Below are positions 4,346 through 9,005 of a stretch of DNA of 9,005 nucleotides, one piece after another; position 1 is the stretch's first letter; each line of letters begins with the position of its first letter. Where the stretch lies: positions 1-9,005 of the forward strand of contig VSNB01000130.1 of NCBI GenBank assembly GCA_009774055.1. Direction: 5' to 3'. This DNA comes from Clostridiales bacterium. Lineage in GTDB: Bacteria; Bacillota; Clostridia; Oscillospirales; Oscillospiraceae. The translations under genes and the position numbers were made by a program. Under the pieces are notes generated by a model. The model made no database searches, was not told the DNA's origin, and was given only the letters and a program-made list of their open reading frames with translations.

Positions 4346-5325
4346 ACCAGGTTGAACTTCTGAGCGAAGCGGTAAAGCACCTGGGCGCACTGCTCACGGG
4401 TCAGAAGGTCCTCCCACATCATGTTGGGCTGGCCATCCGGGGCCATGGTGCCGCTCCCGGCGAAAATGCCCTGGTCCACGGCGAACTGCCGGGCCGCCCG
4501 GCTCCACTCGCCGCAGTCGTTATCCCGCAGGCTCTGGCGGTACTGCTGCATCGCCGTTTCAAACATCTTATTGAACTTATCCTGGTCCATGTTATCGTCC
4601 TCCTTGGGCTTCTCGGCCAGCTTCAGCACCTGGCCGGGGTGGATGGTGTATGGGCTGCTGATACCGTTCAGGGCGGCGATGGTTTTCCAGTCCACCCCCG
4701 TCTTGGCCCCAATGGCCGACAGGCTGTCCCCGGCCTTCACAGTATAAGTGCTGTACTCTGGCACTGCGGGAGAAGCCCCGCCGCCATTGTTGTAGGCCCT
4801 GGCATCCACCACCCAATAATAGGCGGCCTCGTTGCGGAAGGTTGCCGGGTCCCCGTTCAGGCGCTTGTCCCTGGTGCTGGCCGGGTCATTGATGCGGATT
4901 TTATTATCTGCCCACCAAACCACCACGAAGTGGCCGCCGCCAGTCCAGGTGCCTTTCTTCATCAGGGCGATCAGATAGTAGCCCTGCTTCAGATACTCCA
5001 GGGCCTGGTCGTGGACCTTGGCCTTGGGGTTGTGGTAGCCGTTGGTCCAGGACAGCTGCCAACACTTGATGCCAAACTCTGCAAACTGCGGCGCGAAGTA
5101 GGCGTAATAGGTCCCCGCCTTCAGGGCCTTATACCCATGGGCGACAGACCAGGCACAGGCGTCCTCCGGGGTGTAGGTCTTGCCGGTCAGCGTTTCGATC
5201 AGCATGGCGGCGGCGGTGGGGCCGCACCCGGAGTCCCCGATGGTGCTGTTCTCCCCCGGCACCCGGTAGGGCTTCTTGGCCCACCGGGAGTCGGTCTGGA
5301 GATAGGAAACAGGCCGTTTATTCAT
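4342..5325 (-). CDS. Endolysin: C39-like papain-fold peptidase with LysM and C-terminal wall-binding region
   Basis: This is a 327-residue modular lysis enzyme. Residues 5-175 match the C39_2-like cysteine peptidase pattern. They start with VSYLQTDSRWA, have the nucleophile Cys34 in GDSGCGPTA, His132 in GGGHFVVVWW and Asn146/Asp147 in INDPAS. Residues 193-237 are a LysM domain (YTVKAGDSLSAIGAKTG ... HPGQVLKL) that binds peptidoglycan. Residues 270-322 (GEWSRAARQFAVDQGIF ... LTREQCAQVLYRF) resemble an S-layer-homology-like repeat. The expected activity is cleavage of peptidoglycan cross-bridge or stem peptides at the end of infection. There is no signal peptide, consistent with holin-dependent release. 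ATG 5325 is chosen; it overlaps the holin stop by 8 bases. A TTG at 5349 lies only 3 bases after AGGAGG, too close for an ideal start, but cannot be excluded. An internal start is described separately. Confidence 0.88.
   Translation of the reverse strand: MNKRPVSYLQTDSRWAKKPYRVPGENSTIGDSGCGPTAAAMLIETLTGKTYTPEDACAWSVAHGYKALKAGTYYAYFAPQFAEFGIKCWQLSWTNGYHNPKAKVHDQALEYLKQGYYLIALMKKGTWTGGGHFVVVWWADNKIRINDPASTRDKRLNGDPATFRNEAAYYWVVDARAYNNGGGASPAVPEYSTYTVKAGDSLSAIGAKTGVDWKTIAALNGISSPYTIHPGQVLKLAEKPKEDDNMDQDKFNKMFETAMQQYRQSLRDNDCGEWSRAARQFAVDQGIFAGSGTMAPDGQPNMMWEDLLTREQCAQVLYRFAQKFNLV
4588..4605 (-). promoter_or_regulatory. Internal ribosome site and start codon within the endolysin gene
   Basis: On the minus strand AAGGAGG (4605-4599) is followed after 8 bases by ATG (4590-4588), in frame with the endolysin (Met246). 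It would make an 82-residue protein ending at 4342 that contains only the C-terminal wall-binding-like region. The site is a better Shine-Dalgarno than that of the full-length start. Internal starts that supply free binding domains are established for some clostridial phage endolysins (CD27L, CTP1L). Confidence 0.6.
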
Positions 5326-5731
5326 GTGTCTGCCCCGGCAGTCGGGCAAGCACCTCCTGCGTCACCGCCTCTGCCAGGGCGTCCACATTTGCGGAAACGA
5401 TCTCCTTGGTCTGCACCTGGGCTTTCTTGGTTTCCGTGTTGATTTCCCACACTGCGCCCTCGATCATGTTAATAACGGCCTCGGTGATCTCAATGCCCAA
5501 GGCAGACAGCTGTTCCCTGACAAACTGCTGGCGCTTGGCCCCGGAGGGGTCCGTGTCGTGGAACAGCTGCTCCGCTGCCCTGGCGAAAGCGGTGACCAGC
5601 TGGTTGATCCGCTCTTGGGCGGTCTTGTCAGTGTTGGCCACAAACCAGGCCCTGGCTTTCGGCACCAGGTAGGCAACCAGGCCCACCACAAAGGCGGCCA
5701 GCAGCTTACCGATGATATCATAGATTTCCAT
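5318..5731 (-). CDS. Phage holin, LLH-type
   Basis: This 137-residue protein has one N-terminal membrane segment (about residues 5-23, IIGKLLAAFVVGLVAYLVP) followed by a long helical, charged region (NQLVTAFARAAEQLFHD..., EAVINMIEGAVWEIN...). This is the pattern of LLH-type phage holins of Firmicutes, which collect in the membrane and open it so that the endolysin reaches the wall. ATG 5731 has AGGA 8 bases upstream; the ATG at 5737 lies directly on the AAAGGAAG and is less likely. The stop codon overlaps the endolysin start, so the two are probably translated as a pair. A tiny ORF overlaps its start. Confidence 0.82.
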   Translation of the reverse strand: MEIYDIIGKLLAAFVVGLVAYLVPKARAWFVANTDKTAQERINQLVTAFARAAEQLFHDTDPSGAKRQQFVREQLSALGIEITEAVINMIEGAVWEINTETKKAQVQTKEIVSANVDALAEAVTQEVLARLPGQTHE

Positions 5732-5831
5732 GTGCATCTTCCTTTCGTTGTTCTCGGCGCTCCCTGGGCTGCGCTGAAGCCGCGCCGTCCCCGCTCCAGC
5801 ACCCGTCAACCATCAGTGGGACATAGGCCAC
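5718..5831 (-). CDS. Possible tiny ORF overlapping the holin start
   Basis: A GTG-started frame of 37 codons (MAYVPLMVDGCW ... QRKEDAHGNL) follows AAAGGAGG by 2 bases and runs 14 bases into the holin gene in another frame. The ribosome site is strong but rather close to the GTG; an in-frame ATG lies at 5813. It could be a small phage protein or a translational leader for the holin. I do not recognise it, and the arginine-rich second half may simply be non-coding. Confidence 0.3.
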   Translation of the reverse strand: MAYVPLMVDGCWSGDGAASAQPRERREQRKEDAHGNL

Positions 5832-5860
5832 CGCCTCCTTTCAAACGGCTTTTAAAGGCA

Positions 5861-5891
5861 ATATAAAAAGGCCGCTCTGTGAGCAGCCTTT
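5861..5891 (-). terminator. Intrinsic terminator upstream of the lysis genes
   Basis: On the minus strand an 11-bp stem with one mismatch (5881-5891 with 5867-5877, loop 5878-5880) is followed by TTTTTATAT. It lies 11 bases after the stop of the preceding gene and separates the DGR/tail-like transcript from the lysis genes. No clear promoter is seen between it and the holin, so partial read-through is likely. Confidence 0.75.
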
Positions 5892-5901
5892 CTATCTGAA
5901 C

Positions 5902-6312
5902 TTACTGCGCCCGCGCCCCGATCAGCCGGGCGATGTGGTAGAGGTCCACCACCGGCGCATTGAAAAAATCATAGTTCCACAGCCAGAAGTCCTCATGCTC
6001 CGGCCTTCTGTATTTCTGGCACAGGGGATCGCCCCACACCTTATCCCAGCGGGCCTGGTAGCCATCATCCCGCCGTTCCAGGCAGGAGATAATTGCGGCC
6101 ACCAGCGCCCCACGTTCCCGGCCACAGCCATCATCATCCTGGCTGAAGTAGTCGTAAGCGTTCTGGCTGGTGACCGCGCACACAGGCCGTCCGTCAAAGA
6201 GAATAAAACCTTCCCTGACCTCCAGAGCCGTCCCATAAGGGATATTTACCGGGATGCCGCCGATACCAGAGAACTTAGCCCGCCTCCTGGCGATATAGCT
6301 GTTATGCTCCAT
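5902..6312 (-). CDS. Phage protein of unknown function
   Basis: This is a 136-residue soluble protein without signal peptide or membrane segment. The N-terminal third contains FSGIGGIPVNIPYGT (14-28) and a GFILFDGRPVCAVTSQNAYDYF stretch (35-56) that reads like a small beta-rich module. The C-terminal half is rich in Trp, Tyr and acidic residues (WDKVWGD, HEDFWLWNYDFF). I do not recognise a family; the position between tail-associated and lysis genes suggests a structural or tail-assembly accessory protein. ATG 6312 has an ideal GGAGG 6 bases upstream and overlaps the end of the preceding gene by 11 bases, so the two are translated together. A terminator follows its stop. Confidence 0.72.
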   Translation of the reverse strand: MEHNSYIARRRAKFSGIGGIPVNIPYGTALEVREGFILFDGRPVCAVTSQNAYDYFSQDDDGCGRERGALVAAIISCLERRDDGYQARWDKVWGDPLCQKYRRPEHEDFWLWNYDFFNAPVVDLYHIARLIGARAQ

Positions 6313-6919
6313 CTACAGCCTCCGTCCAGCCATAAACGCCCGGTTCCCACACATTGCCATCCTGGTCGCTGATCCAGTGCTTCTCATTGTGGCTCACTTT
6401 GGCCCCAGCAGAATAGGCATCGTGCGCCCCCACAGGCTGGCTCCAGGCGGGCCACTCCTCGGCGGGGTCAGATGTACCCGCCCACAGGCTGGAGGCGCTG
6501 TTGGGCGTCCAGTCGGCCTGTGAGGTATGTTCCTGAACGCACTTATAAAGCGCCCCGCCATACCTGCGGATTTGTCCCTCCTTGTACTTGATGGGATAGG
6601 CCCACTCGGCAAACAGGTCGGCGTGTTCCGCTGCCGTGGTAGCATCGATCCCCCCGGACTCAGCCAGGGTCACGAACACGATGCCGTTGGTCTCGTTAGC
6701 CCTGGTGATCTCGGTGCCAGCGTCAACCTCCTCCAGCATGACGGACTCGGCCCCCTCCAGCGGCTCCCGGCCCAGCAGATGATAGACCGAACCGGCAAAG
6801 GCAATGCCCGAAGCCTCCGGCTCCGGGCAAAGGACAAAGCTGCCATTGCTATGCTGTTTGATGTAGGTCGGGGCCTCGGTCATGCCGACGCTGGCCCCGT
6901 TTTTTGTGATCCTGAACAT
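6302..6919 (-). CDS. Tail-associated protein with two carbohydrate-binding-like modules
   Basis: This is a 205-residue protein. The N-terminal 105 residues form an unrecognised, beta-rich and acidic domain. The C-terminal part carries two Trp-rich segments of the CBM5/12 (chitin-binding-like) pattern: first about 112-146 (YKEGQIRRYGGALYKCVQEH ... DWTPN ... LW), second about 157-198 (WSQPVGAHDAYSAGAKVSHN ... VWEPGVYGW). Such modules are common at the ends of phage tail fibres and baseplate proteins, where they bind cell-surface sugars. ATG 6919 has GGAGG 6 bases upstream, which fixes the start even though it lies 40 bases inside the reverse transcriptase gene. It therefore shares a transcript with the DGR. 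It has no Asn-rich variable end and is not the DGR target in the visible sequence. Confidence 0.75.
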   Translation of the reverse strand: MFRITKNGASVGMTEAPTYIKQHSNGSFVLCPEPEASGIAFAGSVYHLLGREPLEGAESVMLEEVDAGTEITRANETNGIVFVTLAESGGIDATTAAEHADLFAEWAYPIKYKEGQIRRYGGALYKCVQEHTSQADWTPNSASSLWAGTSDPAEEWPAWSQPVGAHDAYSAGAKVSHNEKHWISDQDGNVWEPGVYGWTEAVDGA

Positions 6920-8052
6920 TGTCTACCTCCGAAAAAGATTGCATGATACAGCCGCTGCAGGCGCAGCAGCCTCCCATGGTCGTTGAAGTTCTTATAATAC
7001 GCGCTCTGGCAGTTCATGTATTGCTCCACGTCCTTTAGGGGACGCTTGCCAGCCTTGAACTCCCGATAAAACAACTTCAGCTTGCGCCGCGCCCGTTTGA
7101 TCCCGTCCCGGCTTCCGTTGACCTTGATCTTCCCGGTTTCCGTCAGGGTGAACCGGGCCTTACACCAGCGGAAGGGCTTTGTAAGAGGGATGATCCGGCA
7201 CTTGCGCTTGTTCACCCGGATACCCATGGTCTCGAACCGGCGCACCATCTCCCGGATCACCGCCTTCAGCTGCTCCACATCGGGCATGATGATGTAATAG
7301 TCATCCATATAATGCCCGGCGCAATGGATGCCCTTCTGGCACTTCAGCCAGTTATCCACTGCGCTGGGCAGGGCTACCATCTCCTGCTGTGACGGCTCCA
7401 CACCCAGGGGCATCCCACGCTCCGGCGCGGTGCTGGGGGCGTATCGGACCACCGTATCAGCCAGCCAGCGCAGGTCAGGATTAGTAATCAGCCGCTGGTG
7501 CCGCTGGTAGATGCTCCAGCGCGGAGCGTTGGGAAAGAAGCCTTTCAGGTCTATCAGCCCAACAGCGCCCTCCCGGCCCCACCGGCGAAAGTGCCAGTGC
7601 AGCTGGTCCTTGATGCGCCGGAAATGCCAGTGCAGGCCCTTGTCCCGCTGGCTGGCCCCGTTGTCATAGATCATGCTGGGATTATAGAGAGGCACCAAGA
7701 CCTCGTTGCAGAGCGTCTTATGTACCTGCCGGTCCGTGATGTGGGGCGCGTCGATGGGCCGCACCTTGCCCCGCTCACGCAGGGTAAAATGGGTGCATTT
7801 CCTGGGCTTCCAGCGGCCCTCCAGCACCTCCCTCCGGCGTCTGGCGGTGCCGGAAAACAGGTGCAATTCAAAATTCTGCGTTGACTGCTTCCAGCGGACT
7901 CCGTTGCAGCAGCGGCGTCCGTAGAAGAACATTTTTCGATAGGAAAACACCTTGTCGATGGGGCCGAGGGCCGCGCACCTGGCTTCCCTTTTGGCCTGCC
8001 GCTTTGCTTTGCGGCGTTGGTATCGCGCCTCCCGGCGCTCCTGGCTGGTCAT
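6880..8052 (-). CDS. Reverse transcriptase of a diversity-generating retroelement (DGR)
   Basis: This 390-residue enzyme copies the template-repeat RNA into error-prone cDNA, in which adenines are misread. A basic N-terminus (MTSQERREARYQRRKAKR) precedes the RT fold. RPIDAPHITDRQVHKTL (98-114) covers the early motifs, and LIDLKGFFPN (166-175) holds the first catalytic Asp168. MPLGVEPSQQ (214-223) is the DGR-type LGxxxSQ motif where retroviral and group II intron RTs have a QG pattern. YMDD (248-251) holds the catalytic Asp pair, and GIRVNKRKCRII (277-288) is the following motif. There is no maturase, endonuclease or RNase H domain, and length fits DGR RTs. ATG 8052 is chosen because the protein from there matches the family's start; GGAGG is 14 bases upstream, which is long. 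TR and Avd-like gene lie directly upstream. Confidence 0.95.
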   Translation of the reverse strand: MTSQERREARYQRRKAKRQAKREARCAALGPIDKVFSYRKMFFYGRRCCNGVRWKQSTQNFELHLFSGTARRRREVLEGRWKPRKCTHFTLRERGKVRPIDAPHITDRQVHKTLCNEVLVPLYNPSMIYDNGASQRDKGLHWHFRRIKDQLHWHFRRWGREGAVGLIDLKGFFPNAPRWSIYQRHQRLITNPDLRWLADTVVRYAPSTAPERGMPLGVEPSQQEMVALPSAVDNWLKCQKGIHCAGHYMDDYYIIMPDVEQLKAVIREMVRRFETMGIRVNKRKCRIIPLTKPFRWCKARFTLTETGKIKVNGSRDGIKRARRKLKLFYREFKAGKRPLKDVEQYMNCQSAYYKNFNDHGRLLRLQRLYHAIFFGGRQCSGSQKTGPASA

Positions 8053-8219
8053 AATAAAGTATTCGCCCTCCGTACAGTTGTCTTGTCGGGTGCCGTCTAA
8101 ATCTGCGTTGCCCCGGCACATGAAACGTGGTCAGGCACATCCCACGCCATGCAAGAAGCGTCCGTGCAGGGGCATCAAAGGGCAGTTTTAGGGATTGAAA
8201 CCCAGGGAAGTACTTCTCC

Positions 8220-8277
8220 TTTTACGAAGGTCGTCTTTCACAATCGTTACTCCGTTTGACCTCGTATTTTCGTAAAA
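8220..8277 (-). ncRNA. Structured DGR spacer RNA just after the TR
   Basis: On the minus strand TTTTACGA (8277-8270) pairs with TCGTAAAA (8227-8220), and AGGTC (8262-8258) pairs with GACCT (8232-8228), leaving a roughly 25-base loop. The stem begins at the TR's 3' end. In the Bordetella DGR the RNA immediately downstream of TR is needed for RT binding and cDNA priming, so this is likely the equivalent. The remainder to the RT start (8053-8219) shows no gene; only small hairpins are seen. Confidence 0.6.
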
Positions 8278-8397
8278 TCCGGGCAGCAGCCCAGCCGAGT
8301 AGTAAGCGTTGTTATTGTTGTAGTTGCCGTCCGTGTTGACATTGCAGAAGTTATTGTTGTTGTTGTAATAGGGGGACCGCAGCCACCACCACACGGC
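8278..8397 (-). repeat. DGR template repeat (TR)
   Basis: Read on the minus strand, this segment translates as WWWLRSPYYNNNNN, then FCNVNTDGNYNNNNAYY, then SAGLLPGF. This is the C-type-lectin-fold variable-region pattern of DGR targets, with Asn and Tyr in place of the varied positions. AAC/AAT and TAC/TAT codons supply clustered adenines for A-to-N mutagenesis. It lies between the Avd-like and RT genes, the usual place. Its 3' end has the GC-rich stretch GGGCTGCTGCCCGG, reminiscent of the GC tract next to the homing-initiation site. Exact ends cannot be set without the variable region, which is not in the window. It is an RNA template, not a gene. Confidence 0.93.
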
Positions 8398-8433
8398 TCG
8401 CAGTAAATTATCAGAAGTACACCCAAGCGATCT

Positions 8434-8898
8434 CTATTTCTTCCGGCGCTTACTTGTTGACTCGATCTGGCCCTTCAGCAGGTCGTTCTCACGGTCAATC
8501 TTGGCCCCAAGATTATCTGCCATCGCCTCCAGCTTCTCTGCCGCCTCCCTGGCGTCCACCGTTCTGCCTGTGGAGGTGGTAAAGCACCCCTCCGGGTTTT
8601 TGCTCATGATACGATAGCACTTATTGAGCCGCACATCCAGCGCCATCAGGGAGGCCCTGGCCTCCAAGAGGTGCCTTATGCGCAGGTCGATCCGCTGTGG
8701 GTCTGAGGGGAAGATGCTGTTTGCCTTTTCCGCAAAGTCCTCTACCTCCCCGGCCAGCATCGCAATCGGCTCCGCCATCAGCCGGGAATACCGGGCCGAC
8801 AATCTCGTTAGAAACGCGATGGTGTCATCATAAATCTCACTGGCTACGTTCACGAAGTCGGCCTTGCTGGTGACGCGCCGATTCAAAAGCACCGACAT
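8434..8898 (-). CDS. avd: DGR accessory protein, Avd-like helical bundle
   Basis: This is a 154-residue, almost entirely alpha-helical and charged protein. Predicted helices are at about 11-37, 40-62, 68-100 and 113-145, with a basic tail RRKK. Size, helix pattern and position directly before TR and RT fit Avd-type proteins, which form a four-helix pentameric bundle in the Bordetella phage and bring the RNA template to the RT. Sequence similarity to that Avd is not obvious; motifs such as FLTRLSARYSRL and EKANSIFPSD belong to a version typical of clostridial DGR loci, as far as I recall. ATG 8898 is preceded by AGGGG at a 7-base spacing; the earlier in-frame ATG at 8967 lies upstream of the promoter -10 and is rejected. 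The gene symbol is functional, not proven. Confidence 0.75.
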   Translation of the reverse strand: MSVLLNRRVTSKADFVNVASEIYDDTIAFLTRLSARYSRLMAEPIAMLAGEVEDFAEKANSIFPSDPQRIDLRIRHLLEARASLMALDVRLNKCYRIMSKNPEGCFTTSTGRTVDAREAAEKLEAMADNLGAKIDRENDLLKGQIESTSKRRKK

Positions 8899-8931
8899 TT
8901 TTTCACCCCTTTCGTCATAATCTCTCGCCTG

Positions 8932-8959
8932 AGTATACCACAAACGGGGCGCAATACAA
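8932..8959 (-). promoter_or_regulatory. Promoter of the DGR cassette
   Basis: On the minus strand TATACT (8937-8932) is preceded by TGG, giving an extended -10, with TTGTAT (8959-8954) 16 bp upstream. The predicted start near 8925 leaves a leader of about 27 bases before the Avd-like ATG. It would transcribe avd, TR and RT as one RNA. Confidence 0.65.
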
Positions 8960-8965
8960 AGGGTC

Positions 8966-9005
8966 AAAAATAAAACTCGCGTCGGGGGCTAAAGCCACCC
9001 CACAA
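8966..9005 (-). other. Right edge: 3' end of an upstream element
   Basis: On the minus strand a short imperfect hairpin, GGGGTGGCT/AGCCCCC, is followed after some 8 bases by a T-rich stretch (TTTTATTTTT). It could be the terminator of the gene upstream of the DGR, which may be the target gene. Two frames are open into the edge, one ending at TGA 8966-8964, so part of a coding end is possible. Confidence 0.3.

Noticed and set aside
6527..6946. 139-codon open frame on the plus strand
   Set aside because: It is the reverse of the tail-associated gene, without ribosome site or recognisable motifs.
8188..8394. Asn/Tyr-rich 68-codon open frame
   Set aside because: This is the DGR template repeat plus spacer RNA read as protein; it lacks a ribosome site and starts with GTG inside the repeat.
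8278..8397. Simple microsatellite (AAC/GTT)n
   Set aside because: The AAC codons are interrupted by conserved lectin-type residues (FCNVN, DGN, SAG) and sit between avd and RT, so a template repeat explains them better.
1..9005. Variable region of the DGR target within the window
   Set aside because: No second copy of the WWLRSP-coding segment or of the GC-rich TR end was found by eye on either strand; the carbohydrate-binding-like protein at 6302-6919 does not carry it.
1..9005. CRISPR array, tRNA or rRNA genes
   Set aside because: No regularly spaced identical repeats with unique spacers, and no cloverleaf or rRNA-like sequence, were seen.

Overview
The window looks like the chromosome of a GC-rich gut-type Clostridia (Oscillospiraceae-like; inferred from protein style, AGGAGG-type ribosome binding sites and codon use, not proven). 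It holds two different systems that each generate diversity, meeting at a likely host/prophage junction near position 2700-2800.

Left part (1-2765, plus strand), host-like: a tyrosine recombinase gene (88-924) is followed by two perfect 20-bp inverted repeats (940-959 and 1169-1188) that enclose 209 bp. This enclosed segment carries a near-consensus extended -10 promoter, now pointing back into the recombinase gene, and a strong intrinsic terminator facing the next gene. This is the architecture of a phase-variable invertible switch. Downstream are a small zinc-cluster plus AP2-type DNA-binding protein (1211-1756), about 480 bp without a convincing protein gene but with two RNA elements that match the c-di-GMP-I (GEMM) riboswitch core, and a short secreted, acidic, Pro/Glu-rich protein (2238-2765) that looks cut off. 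I infer that promoter inversion and c-di-GMP sensing act in series on a surface protein.

Right part (2810-9005, minus strand), prophage: reading in the direction of transcription from the right edge, there is a promoter, an Avd-like helical accessory protein, a template repeat (TR) rich in Asn/Tyr AAY/TAY codons, a structured spacer RNA, and a reverse transcriptase with the DGR-type LGxxxSQ and YMDD motifs. Together these form a diversity-generating retroelement (DGR). No variable-region copy of the TR is visible, so the target gene should lie outside the window. The run continues with a carbohydrate-binding-like tail-associated protein, an unknown phage protein and a terminator, then the lysis cassette: a possible tiny ORF, an LLH-type holin, a C39-like/LysM endolysin with a strong internal start, and a small membrane protein. 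Last come an orphan D12-class adenine methyltransferase and a small XRE regulator; the promoters of these two share a 12-bp operator-like dyad. A bidirectional terminator separates the prophage from the truncated host gene.

Not visible here: the prophage integrase, the other attachment site, the DGR target gene, and any CRISPR, tRNA or rRNA.
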